From: a virus
Length of the DNA stretch: 43,196 nucleotides
Virus record (IMG/VR): IMGVR_UViG_3300024231_000020
Coordinates: 1-43,196 of that record
Strand: one strand, 5' to 3'
The position numbers and the translations under genes were made by a program. This document shows positions 27,926-37,300 of the stretch, in pieces; position 1 is the first letter of the stretch; each line of letters begins with the position of its first letter. The notes beneath the pieces were generated by a model. That model made no database searches. It had not been told where the DNA came from and saw only the letters and a program-made list of their open reading frames with translations.

Positions 27926-29056
27926 TTAAAAGAATACTGGTCTGTTTTGACCTGAGCCACTACAGATGATTCCGTTCTCTACATCATCAATTCCTCCAAG
28001 CTGAACACCGAAGGTAAGGTCTACAGTCTTGTTCGAACCAATGCTTGATGAGTAGCTCTCAGAATCAAGAGTAGCACCTTTAAGGGTCCACTTGATTGCT
28101 GGAGGGCCTTCACAAGAGTTCATTGTTATGGATATTTCACCATCACTGGATGAACATCCAGAAACCGCAGCTGCAAGGTTTCCAGCTTCCATGTCGTTAA
28201 GTACGGCATTAACACTAAGTGTTGCGTTAACTGGGAAGTCAACAACCCTAGCAAACGGAAACTTAGAACCAACTCTTTCAATTGGTGTTCTAGAAAGAGG
28301 AAGAGAAAGGTTTGCACTCTGAACGTGGAATTTTCCAGCTCCCTTGATTTTTGCCATTGTGCCAGACTCCTGTGCTCCATCATCGAAACCAGGAAACTCA
28401 ATTGAGATATCTCCAGGCCTAAGAGCAGAAACTCCATCTTGACCAGTGTTCTTGGGTCTCAAGACTTCAATTGTGTTGCCGATAGGCTCTCCTACTTCAG
28501 CATCGATTGCCACGCTGTCTCCAGTCATGTGGAAGTCGCTTGGCGCATTTCCTTGAATTGTGCCTTGTTGAGAGTTGATATTAGAAGCCTCAAAAGATAC
28601 ATTTGCTGTTGGAAGAGAACCTACAGAAAGATCGATTGAATAGTCACTAAGGAATGCGTTGCCGATTCCAATTAGGCTATAAGGATCATCTTTTGCAAAA
28701 GTAGTTGAGTCCTGACCTTCATCTGAAGTCACAATGTAGAAGTTTCTTCCGCTTGAGCTTTCTAGAAAGCCACTAGCAAACTGAGCTTGCTCTGTGACAT
28801 TGAAGCCGAGAGCTTTTTCGTTAAAGCCATCAGTAAGATAGTAAGAAAAGTCGAAGTTGACTGTAGGTGGCTCAAGAACCAAAGAGTCGATTCTTGCGAG
28901 GTTTCCGTATTGGTTAACGTCTTGCCTATTAATGGTGAAACCATAGTTGGCGCTCTGGACCCTGATTAACTCATGGTGATCTCCAGATGTTGCCGCTGTT
29001 GCGCTATTACTAACGAAAAGCGATTCTGATTGGTAAATTACTCTATTTCTTGACAT
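27926..29056 (-). CDS. Tail-tube-like protein B, 376 aa
   Basis: Beta-rich protein sharing its start (RNRVIYQSE, RVQSANYGFTINRQDVNQ) and most of its length with the next gene upstream; the two are tandem paralogues. Inside each, the first-half segment VQSANYGFTINRQ and the second-half VQSANLSLPLSRTPIE mark an internal duplication, as in tail tubes built from two barrel units per chain. The assignment rests on fold-like pattern, abundance-type composition and neighbours (neck genes). Tail spike or other tube component are alternatives. Last gene of the leftward operon. Confidence 0.6.
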   Translation of the reverse strand: MSRNRVIYQSESLFVSNSATAATSGDHHELIRVQSANYGFTINRQDVNQYGNLARIDSLVLEPPTVNFDFSYYLTDGFNEKALGFNVTEQAQFASGFLESSSGRNFYIVTSDEGQDSTTFAKDDPYSLIGIGNAFLSDYSIDLSVGSLPTANVSFEASNINSQQGTIQGNAPSDFHMTGDSVAIDAEVGEPIGNTIEVLRPKNTGQDGVSALRPGDISIEFPGFDDGAQESGTMAKIKGAGKFHVQSANLSLPLSRTPIERVGSKFPFARVVDFPVNATLSVNAVLNDMEAGNLAAAVSGCSSSDGEISITMNSCEGPPAIKWTLKGATLDSESYSSSIGSNKTVDLTFGVQLGGIDDVENGIICSGSGQNRPVFF

Positions 29057-29089
29057 GTTTTAAGAATGTTTATTGTTTGAATTTTTATT

Positions 29090-30256
29090 TTACTCCCAAG
29101 GAAGTTTTGTATCGTTGCTTCCGCTAATAAATACACCGTTGTTTACGTCTCTAGTTCCACCGATCTGAGTAGAGAATGTAAGATCTACACTCTTATTTGA
29201 TCCGATACTTGATGAGAAGCTTTCTGAATCAATAGTACATCCCTTAAGTTCAATGCGCATACCAGTTTCTGTTCCGCCACACTGCATAAGAGTAAGGAAT
29301 ACATCTTGAGTATCCTGTGATCCACAACCACTAATCATAGAAGCGAGGTTGTTTGCGTCCATTGTGTTAACAATAGCGTTTATGCTTAGGGTAGCGTTAA
29401 CAGGGAAGTCAACAACTCTAGCAAACGGGAACTTAGAACCAAGTCTTTCGATTGGTGTTCTGGAAAGAGGAACAGAGAGGTTTGCGCTCTGAACATGAAT
29501 TCCTTCGCTTGCTGACAGATCACTGAGAAGTGTTCCGTCGAAGTTCGCTAAGTCAATCCTGATATCTCCAGGGCGAAGGGCTGCAAGTTGATCTTCAGCG
29601 TCAGCTACATAGTCCCCACTGTGGGAGTTACCAGTTGCGAATGGAAGGGTTACTAGTCCTGGAAGGGATTCACCAATTTCTGGGTTAACTGCAGGAGTTG
29701 TAATGCCAGAGAAACCACTGATTGTACCGTCACCACTTACTGTTGTGTCTGAGATGATGTTAGAGGCTTCGAATGAAACACTTGCTGTTGGGAGAGATCC
29801 TACAGAAAGGTCTAAAGTGTAATCAGTTAGAAAAGCATTTCCAATTCCTATAACTGTGTTTTCTGTTTCTCCAGTATCCTTATTCAGGTTAGCGTCCTTT
29901 CCCTCTGGGACAGTCAAGATGAACAGGTTTTGGCCTGATCCAGCTGCTAGGTGTCCAGAAGCAAATTGTGCTTGATCTGTTTGGTTGGAGTTTTGAACGT
30001 AAAAGTCCAAAGCTCTTTCGTTGAATCCATTAGTTGGATAGTATGTTACATCAAAATTTACAGTAGGAGCTTCAAGAATGATCGAATCGATTCTTGCAAG
30101 GTTACCAAATTGGTTAACATCCTGTCGGTTAATTGTGAAGCCGTAGTTTGCGCTTTGAACTCTGTGAAGCTGCGTATGATCGCTTAAGCTGAGAGAATCG
30201 TAGTCTTTACTAGTAAAAAGCGCCTCTGATTGATAAATTACTCTATTTCTTGCCAT
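29090..30256 (-). CDS. Tail-tube-like protein A, 388 aa
   Basis: Paralogue of the 376-aa protein. Conserved landmarks are RVQSANYGFTINRQDVNQFG, AFLTDYTLDLSVGSLPTASV, LSRTPIERLGSKFPFARVVD and DSESFSSSIGSNKSVDLTF. The differences lie mainly in loops around residues 15-25 and 165-235, as expected if one copy specialises (for example tube versus tail tip or initiator). Probably a structural virion protein. Start ATG 30256, after an AT-rich leader. Confidence 0.6.
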   Translation of the reverse strand: MARNRVIYQSEALFTSKDYDSLSLSDHTQLHRVQSANYGFTINRQDVNQFGNLARIDSIILEAPTVNFDVTYYPTNGFNERALDFYVQNSNQTDQAQFASGHLAAGSGQNLFILTVPEGKDANLNKDTGETENTVIGIGNAFLTDYTLDLSVGSLPTASVSFEASNIISDTTVSGDGTISGFSGITTPAVNPEIGESLPGLVTLPFATGNSHSGDYVADAEDQLAALRPGDIRIDLANFDGTLLSDLSASEGIHVQSANLSVPLSRTPIERLGSKFPFARVVDFPVNATLSINAIVNTMDANNLASMISGCGSQDTQDVFLTLMQCGGTETGMRIELKGCTIDSESFSSSIGSNKSVDLTFSTQIGGTRDVNNGVFISGSNDTKLPWE

Positions 30257-30303
30257 GACGGTATTATTTTAAGTGTTTACAGTTGTTTTCTGGGTTTGTG
30301 AAA

Positions 30304-31179
30304 TTATTGGTGTCTAAATCTATGATGCTGAATTTCAAAATCTATAAATCCTACAAATATATCGTTTGATAATGATTTTCTTGCTCTGTCTGTTAATTTT
30401 GAAGTTGTTACATCGTTTATATACAAACCATTACACTTACTATATTGTTTCGAGAGATCTTTATAATTGTATGAGCCGCTTTTTAGATCGTTAAACTCGT
30501 TGAATGGATGCGAAGACATAGGTATAACAGATATAAGCTCATTTCTTGAATCAGCAAAAATAGATAGAACACCATCAAGCATATAATTGTCTTCTGACAT
30601 AACGGTAGCTGTTATGGTTGTTGTTGTCTCTTCCATTCCCCCAAAAGCAAACCCTTTGTTTTGTGCAGTGGCTGTGTTAAAGAATACAGCTGGTATAACT
30701 TGATCGTAAGGCTCAATAGGCATCTCCTCTGAAGGATAGATTCTAGAATTTATAGTGTATTTATTTTCTACTATAAGGTCTTCTTCAGTTTCGTTTGCGA
30801 AATAAAGATTGAAGTCTTTTACGGCAAAATCGCAAGTCATGTCGTGGTTTTCGTTGCTACTTTTGACTAAGGCTCTACCATTATCAAAATCTATAGCCAT
30901 TTCCCCATTCCTCCCACTGATTGATGGGTTGTATGCTCCAGTTGGTGTGTTGCCTATGGTAACGCCGTCTGGAATAGTAGCTCCCGTGATTGAAGAGTCT
31001 ATCACCCATTGTTTATATGGGCTGCCATACACCTTGTAATCAGAGTCCACTCTTTCGTCAGCATAATGCTGTAAAGAAACACCACTGTAGTTTGTATAAG
31101 CTTCACCTTTTGTCAATAGGTAGTTATCAAACCAAAGCATAAACGAATTGGTTAATTTGTGATGATATTGCTCAATCAT
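30304..31179 (-). CDS. Putative tail/neck protein, 291 aa
   Basis: Mixed protein with beta-rich middle (MTCDFAVKDFNLYFANETEE, then TTTITATVMSEDNYMLDGVL) and a C-terminal helix. It starts within the stop of the 192-aa gene (ATGA overlap), so it belongs to the same assembly module. Position suggests tail terminator or a tail-completion part; no family is recognised. Confidence 0.5.
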   Translation of the reverse strand: MIEQYHHKLTNSFMLWFDNYLLTKGEAYTNYSGVSLQHYADERVDSDYKVYGSPYKQWVIDSSITGATIPDGVTIGNTPTGAYNPSISGRNGEMAIDFDNGRALVKSSNENHDMTCDFAVKDFNLYFANETEEDLIVENKYTINSRIYPSEEMPIEPYDQVIPAVFFNTATAQNKGFAFGGMEETTTTITATVMSEDNYMLDGVLSIFADSRNELISVIPMSSHPFNEFNDLKSGSYNYKDLSKQYSKCNGLYINDVTTSKLTDRARKSLSNDIFVGFIDFEIQHHRFRHQ

Positions 31180-31754
31180 TTTAGTTTTTTAAATTTGTTT
31201 TCGTATTTTTTTAGAAGCGCCGAAATGTAAGGAGTGTTTGAAAAACCACCACTTCTAACTTTATTCTTTACCTGTATAGCTACACCAGATCTGCTTGATT
31301 TTCCTGCTTTATTAAGAAGATATCCCAATCCAGAGATCCCCGTTTCTATACCTTTTGCCCAACTCCTGCCTGTAGCCCAAGGCATTGGTGTCACGGCAAA
31401 TACGTCAGAAGATTGTGGCATATCTATTAAGAAATCTACTCCTGTTTTAGAGCCAGAGCCTTCTTTGAAATCTATTCTTTCTAGTATTTCAATAATGGGT
31501 TTTATTGGGTCTTCTCCAGGAGTGAAACCTATAAATGCAAAAAGATTACTTGTGCCGTTTAGAGTCCCGCTTATGTTTTTAGCTCCTGGTCCAGCACTTA
31601 TTTCTAAAGTAACAGGGTGAGCCAGAAACTCTTTTATCATTTCTTTTTTTAAAGATTCGAAGTCTTTTTTAAAAGTTTTTTTAAAATCATTCCTTAGAAC
31701 CCTAGGAACTTGCCTATTTAAAGCCGCCTGGACATCTCTTGGTAGATTTTTCAT
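31176..31754 (-). CDS. Putative tail-completion (HK97 gp10-like) protein, 192 aa
   Basis: Basic protein with a helical N-terminus (VLRNDFKKTFKKDFESLKKE) and a C-terminal KNKVRSGGFSNTPYISALLK, resembling the end of gp10-like neck/tail-completion proteins. Order in the operon (after the 153-aa protein, before tube genes) agrees with that. Translation is coupled to both neighbours. Confidence 0.5.
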   Translation of the reverse strand: MKNLPRDVQAALNRQVPRVLRNDFKKTFKKDFESLKKEMIKEFLAHPVTLEISAGPGAKNISGTLNGTSNLFAFIGFTPGEDPIKPIIEILERIDFKEGSGSKTGVDFLIDMPQSSDVFAVTPMPWATGRSWAKGIETGISGLGYLLNKAGKSSRSGVAIQVKNKVRSGGFSNTPYISALLKKYENKFKKLK

Positions 31755-31755
31755 T

Positions 31756-32217
31756 TTAATCTGTCGATTCGTCTAAAGGAGTCAGATAGAAAGTATAAAA
31801 AAGATTGCCAGTTAATCCGTGTGGAGATCCATCAGTTTTTATGCTAAACCTTCTTCCATCAAACTCAACTCTTCTTGCTTCTTGTATATAATCAAAACCA
31901 TTCTTATTGACAATGATTTTTACGGAACCCTTGGGGGTAATTACTTTTATTTGGCTGGTCTCGTTATTGAAAAGCTCTTCTTCTGTTTTTATATAGTAAA
32001 CCCTGGCGTCAAAAGTCTCTGATAAAACGGTATACTCAACACTATCTCTCTTACCACTATTGTTACGACCATATACTGCGTTGTATTTAGGATCATGAGC
32101 GATAAGAGTTTTCTTACCGTCTTTATAAACAGTTATCTTTTGGGAGAAGGTTTCGTGCAGTTTTTCAAAACAGCATTCTATTTCTGATATTTGAGATGAA
32201 GATAAAAAGCCAGCCAT
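31756..32217 (-). CDS. Putative head-closure/neck protein, 153 aa
   Basis: Mostly beta protein (FDARVYYIKTEEELF, then RVEFDGRRFSIKTDGSPHGL, FYTFYLTPLDES) with the size and strand pattern of head-tail connectors of the gp16/HK97 gp7-like type. First gene of the leftward tail operon. Its promoter is unclear: the divergent gap 32218-32262 is short and has only a weak TGTAAT box. Confidence 0.45.
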   Translation of the reverse strand: MAGFLSSSQISEIECCFEKLHETFSQKITVYKDGKKTLIAHDPKYNAVYGRNNSGKRDSVEYTVLSETFDARVYYIKTEEELFNNETSQIKVITPKGSVKIIVNKNGFDYIQEARRVEFDGRRFSIKTDGSPHGLTGNLFYTFYLTPLDESTD

Positions 32218-32218
32218 A

Positions 32219-32246
32219 TTGAAAATTACACTTTTTTTTGTATTAT
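32219..32246 (+). promoter_or_regulatory. Rightward promoter of the tape-measure operon
   Basis: TTGAAA (32219-32224), 16-base spacer, TATTAT (32241-32246). A purine-rich AGGGAAAGG before the ATG at 32263 may act as a Shine-Dalgarno sequence, unusual in this window. Confidence 0.55.
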
Positions 32247-32262
32247 TATACAGGGAAAGGTT

Positions 32263-32550
32263 ATGGACGCTAAAAAAATTCTAAATGATGCTTCAGATAA
32301 AGAGATATCTAGTCTTTTTAAAACAATGCTCATGATGGCCGAAGACATGAAAAAAGATCATGACTTTCACTATCAAAAATTGTATGAAAGCATCCCCAAG
32401 AAGTATCATCCTGTGATACAGACGGCCGACCACTTCACTAAGGATAAATTGTCGTGGATAAGAAAAAGAATCCTAGACTACGGCAATGAATCCAAAAGGA
32501 ATATGGAAAAAGAAATAGAAAATTACCAAGTAACATTTAAATTCAAATAA
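32263..32550 (+). CDS. Hypothetical protein, 95 aa
   Basis: Charged helical protein (ISSLFKTMLMMAEDMKKDHD) of unknown function, first in the operon leading to the tape measure. It ends six bases before the next gene. It may be a small tail-assembly factor. Confidence 0.55.
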   Translation: MDAKKILNDASDKEISSLFKTMLMMAEDMKKDHDFHYQKLYESIPKKYHPVIQTADHFTKDKLSWIRKRILDYGNESKRNMEKEIENYQVTFKFK

Positions 32551-32556
32551 AGGAAT

Positions 32557-33342
32557 ATGGAAAACAAAACATTATATGAGTTCACTCTCGATAGAGAGTA
32601 TGAAAAAACTGTGGAATCAACCAGAAAAAACAAAAAGACTGGCGAGGAAACAATTACCAAAAGAAAGAAGAAAATCAAGGAACCTGTTCAGATTCAAATC
32701 AAACGCCCCAACAGGCGTGAGCTTGAAGAAGCTGATCTTATTTACTCAGTTGAAATGAGTAAGTGTATTAAGAAAGGTATCCTAACAAAAGCTATGCTGG
32801 CTAAAAAGTATAGTGATACAGGTGGACTATTTAGCGAAGACGATGCTTCTGATTATGCAAAAATGTATAAGGACGCTTTGGACCTGCAAAATGAGTACAT
32901 GCGTCTTGAAACCGTAAAGAAAAGGACAGAGAAACAGGAGGCTAGATTTGAAAAAGTTAAGCAAGAAGTTGCAATGAACAGAAAAACTATTGTAGAGTTC
33001 GAGTCAAACTTCCAATCTTTGTTCGATCATACTGCTGATGTTAAAGCTCAAAACAAAGTGCTATTGTGGTACTGCTTGTTTTTGACCTACATCTATGATG
33101 AGTCTACAGATAAATTTGTTCAGTATTTCCCTGGCGAGGAGCTAGAGGATAAGATGTCTTATTATTATGAACTAGAAGAATCGGAGGATGTTTTTTATGC
33201 AGAGCTTATTAAAAAAGTTTCTACTACTATGGCTTTCTGGTTCTTTAACCAAGCGTCATCTCAAGAGGAATTCGAAGATCTTATTAAGAAGGTTGAAACG
33301 GGTGAGCTCGATGATGCCGAAGAGTCCGAAGAACCTGCATAA
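32557..33342 (+). CDS. Putative tail-assembly chaperone, 261 aa
   Basis: Helical protein starting with a beta-type segment (MENKTLYEFTLDREYEKTVE), with IKRPNRRELEEADLIYSVEM and an acidic C-terminus (TGELDDAEESEEPA). Two helical, acidic-tailed genes directly before a tape measure are the usual tail-assembly chaperone pair. The pair here is two separate genes with an eight-base gap, so no programmed frameshift is needed. AAAGGAAT before the ATG is a weak ribosome-binding site. Confidence 0.55.
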   Translation: MENKTLYEFTLDREYEKTVESTRKNKKTGEETITKRKKKIKEPVQIQIKRPNRRELEEADLIYSVEMSKCIKKGILTKAMLAKKYSDTGGLFSEDDASDYAKMYKDALDLQNEYMRLETVKKRTEKQEARFEKVKQEVAMNRKTIVEFESNFQSLFDHTADVKAQNKVLLWYCLFLTYIYDESTDKFVQYFPGEELEDKMSYYYELEESEDVFYAELIKKVSTTMAFWFFNQASSQEEFEDLIKKVETGELDDAEESEEPA

Positions 33343-33350
33343 AATCTATA

Positions 33351-34331
33351 GTGAATGAAGAGTTCTATATTTCTGCGGCAGGAGAAATATTTGATGGGTA
33401 TACTGAGTTCGACTTTTACGGTCGTACTCTATACCTAAAACATCTTAGTATCAAAGATCAGAGGAATCTACACCTATACTATGAAAAGTATAAAAAGAAA
33501 GCTGTTGATAGGGGCGTAGAAACCGAAGATAGTATACTTAAAAAAGTTAAAGAAGATGGTCTTTGGAACGAAGACGATGATATTAAAATATCTTCTTTAG
33601 AATTAGAGATTGATAATCTTAAAAAAACAAAAGAAAGCATATTCCTATCATCTCAAAAAGAGGAATTCCAAAAAACCATAACAAAAAAAGAATCCGAGTT
33701 GTCGGTTTTGTTAGGTAAAAGGAGGGAGATAGTAGGAAAGACAGCTGAAGAGTATGCCACTAACATGGCTGCTGTCGAAATGATTAGGTATTTTGTATTT
33801 GATTCTAAACAGTTAGACAACAATGCGTTCTCTCAGGATGTCTTTGATGAGATGAGCGATTTCGAGGTGTTAAAGTTGAAGACTATACAGAATGAAATTG
33901 CAGATAGATTGTCAGAAAACACAATACAAAAGGTTGCTTTGAGACCTTTTTTCAACTTGTATCTTTCTTTCTGTGAAAATGCAAGTGCTTTTTATGGTAG
34001 CCCATTAATAGAATTATCTGTTCATCAACTAAAATTAGTTGTTTGGGGCAAAGTGTTTCATAGTATATTCCAATATGTTGAAGACATACCTCAAGACGTA
34101 AGAGAAGATCCAGATAGATTGCTGGCCTTTTCTGAGGCAAAGAGCAATAAGGGCAAGAGTAATAATTTCATTAAAGAGGATGCCGCAGCTTCTACGGTGT
34201 TCGGTGGAACCGCTCAAGACGTTAAAGATCTTGCTGGTGGAGATCAAGTTGGAGTTTCTTTGTCAGATGAGATAAAGAAAGCTGGTGGTAAATTAGATAT
34301 GGAACAAATGATGAGATTGGCAGGTCAATGA
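33351..34331 (+). CDS. Putative second tail-assembly chaperone, 326 aa
   Basis: Starts with GTG (GTG AAT GAA GAG); no in-frame ATG is near. The N-terminus EIFDGYTEFDFYGRTLYLKH resembles chaperone-type beta hairpins, then a coiled coil (SLELEIDNLKKTKESIFLSS) and a helical core; the end is KLDMEQMMRLAGQ. Position between the 261-aa gene and the tape measure suggests that it binds the nascent tape measure. Assignment by context. Confidence 0.5.
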   Translation: MNEEFYISAAGEIFDGYTEFDFYGRTLYLKHLSIKDQRNLHLYYEKYKKKAVDRGVETEDSILKKVKEDGLWNEDDDIKISSLELEIDNLKKTKESIFLSSQKEEFQKTITKKESELSVLLGKRREIVGKTAEEYATNMAAVEMIRYFVFDSKQLDNNAFSQDVFDEMSDFEVLKLKTIQNEIADRLSENTIQKVALRPFFNLYLSFCENASAFYGSPLIELSVHQLKLVVWGKVFHSIFQYVEDIPQDVREDPDRLLAFSEAKSNKGKSNNFIKEDAAASTVFGGTAQDVKDLAGGDQVGVSLSDEIKKAGGKLDMEQMMRLAGQ

Positions 34332-34370
34332 TTAAATTCTTGTGTAAATATACAGCAAGGTTAAAAGGTC

Positions 34371-37300
34371 ATGCCAATAAGAGTTCCAGTAGAGCAAACA
34401 GGTTTAGAAAGAAGCATCCAAAATGCCGCGAAGTCGGCTGGGCGCAATCTAAAAATTAATTTAGGCACAAACGCCAGAGACATTAAATCTTTGGAGCAAC
34501 CTCTTGGGAGGATAACTGGTCAGGCTGACGAGTTTACAAAATCAATGGAGGCAGCTAACGCTAGGGTGTTGGCATTTGGAGCTTCTGTTGGAATTATCAA
34601 CTCAGTAGTTCAATCCTTTAAATCGTTAGTTAGCACAACCGTAGAGGTTGAAAAAAGTTTAGCTAAAATAAACTCTATTCTTCAAACTAGTGTCACTGGT
34701 CTTGACTCTCTAAAGAAGCAAATATTTGATATAGCTAGAGGTACGGAACAAACATTTGACACCGTAGCTGAAGCCGCCCTAGAACTTTCAAGACAGGGTT
34801 TAAGTGCTACAGAGGTTACAAAAAGACTTAATGATTCACTTATACTTTCTAGATTGTCTGGAATTAGCGCAGCAGAAGCTGTTTCTGGATTAACCGCAGC
34901 TGTTAACAGTTTCACAAAAGCTGGGTTGACAACTGGAGAAGTTCTTAACAAAATTAGTAACGCGGCTAACCAGTTTGCTGTCTCCGAGAGAGACCTTATT
35001 GAAGGCTTTAAGCGTTCTGCGTCTGTTGCAGAATTAGCTGGTGTTAGTATTGATGAACTTGGTGGTATTATAACCGCAGTCCAGCAGAAAACTGCGCGTG
35101 GTGGAGCTGTTATTGGTAACTCCTTTAAAACAATTTTTACTCGTATTGGTAGGTCTGAAAACCTAGATCTCCTAAGGGGGCTAGGAATACAGATAACAGA
35201 TGTTCAAGGTAAAATTCTACCAGCTACAAAACTGATAGAAAACCTAGCAAAAGAAATAGAAAATCTCGGTGACGTTGAAGTCAGAGAAATAACACAGAAG
35301 ATTGGTGGTGGTTTCCAGATTGCCCCATTGCTTGCAGCTCTTTCTGATTACAGCAGTCAAAACTCTATAGCAATACAAGCGACTCAAGCTTTTGCTTCGG
35401 CTTCTGATCAAGCTTATAAAAAGAACGAAGCCTTAAACCAAACATTATCGGCAGCAATAAATAGAACAACTCTTAGTGTAAAAGAGTTAGCTAATACCTT
35501 GGGTGAGCTTGGCGTTACAGATACATTTAAGACACTTTTAGACTTCTTTAATAATTTAGCATCAGGAGCGGAAAAGATTCTTGACGGTGAAGGTCTTGGC
35601 GGTAAGTTTGCGAGAGGAATCGTAAAAGGTTTGGGGACAGCCTTGATTCAAGGTGGTTTGGCTTTATTTGGAGTATTGATTTTAAAACTTTCGGGACAAC
35701 TAGCCAAGTTTGGTTTGGAATCTGTAAAGACATTCTTTAACTTAAATAAAGAAGCCAAGAAAGTCCAAGCAACTCAACAACAAATAGTAAGCACCCTTCT
35801 TTCTGATAGAAATATCAGAGATCAAATACTAAAAATAGAAAACAGTTCTGTTTCTGTAGAACAAAAAAGAGCTCAACAAGCAGAATTTTTCAATACGGCG
35901 CTTCAAAAACAGCTTTCTACATTAAACCAGATTAATACAATATCTGCTGGTATAGCATCGCCTATAGCTAGAGCTACTTCTGGTAGGGGTGTCAGAAGAG
36001 GTGCTTCAGGTTATCTGCCAGTAGGGGCAGAGCAGAAAGATATCGACAGTGGCGTCGGAGGAGCACCTAGAGGATCAAAGCCAGTTGTTATTCCTAATTT
36101 TGCTTTCGGTGGGGGCAAGAAGGGCACAATGGTCGCTAATAACAGTGAGTATATCGTTCCTAATTTTGCTGGTGGAGGATCTGCTATATTTAACCAAGAT
36201 ATGGTAAAGTCTATGGGCTTGCCTTCTGGAGCTAAAAAAATAAATGCAGCTGGAGGTTATATTCCTAACTTCGCTAAAAAAACCGCAGACCAAACAAACT
36301 TTGATTCATGGATGAAATCAAACTACCCAAAAGCTATTAAAGGCGGAAGGTGGTCTGAGAAAAGTTTCGAATCTGCATATGGAGCAAAAACAGGAATAAC
36401 AGGAGCAGACGCATCGCTTAAAAATCTATATTCAAGAAGTAATATATTCAGTAAAAAATGGTCTGGATATGGACAATCTGAAAAACAAACGCTAGCCATA
36501 CAAGCATCGCAAAAAAAAGCTTTATCAGAAAAGGGTAAGGCTACAAGCTATGGAGTTTTATTCCCCGACGCAGAAGGTGGTGCTAGATCTAAAAACATAT
36601 CGGTAGGTGGAGGTTACTCAATAAAAGCAGTACCAATTTCAACAGACCCTCCAAATGCTCTTTACAAAAAAATAAGAAAAGATTTAGTTGAAGGATCTGT
36701 TGATTATGCATCAAACATAGGATTAACTCCAGATGTTTTAAAGGATCCAATATTTAAAAAGAGGGTTAACGAAAGCCTTAATGAGGGCAGCGTTAGAAGC
36801 GCCTTCGGAACTGTGTTTGAATCTGCTTTCCAGGCTTCTTTGGGTAAGCCGATAGGAAAGTCTAATGAAGTTTGGGACTTAGACCAGAAAAGAGGTGAAA
36901 TAAGTTCTTTGGTAGGTAGTTTTCAGAAAACTGGTTTATTAGCTAGAAGTGTAGGTCCACAAATATCAGAGTTAGCTGCGGCCGACTTCAAAAACACTTT
37001 ATCGGAAGGCAATGTAAAAAGCTTACAACTCAAAATACAAAGAACAGAAAAAGGATCTAAAGCCTCAAGAGGTTATATCCCTAACTACGCTAATGGTGGA
37101 GCTTTGGAGGAAGCGATACAGCGTGAAAAAGACGCTGGCGTTCCAATCAATCAAATAAGGGTAAACCAAGATGGTAAATTAAGAAGCAGTCAAAACCCAA
37201 ATGGTCTTGCTGTAACTAATACTAGGGATGAGCCTACAGGCGCTATACCGCGAAATGCGGCGACAGGTTACACTCCTAATTTTCAACAGAGATACCCAGC

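Noticed and set aside
32576-32758. Frames antisense or alternate to the chaperone and tape measure genes
   Set aside because: They lie fully within clear genes, have biased composition and lack start signals.
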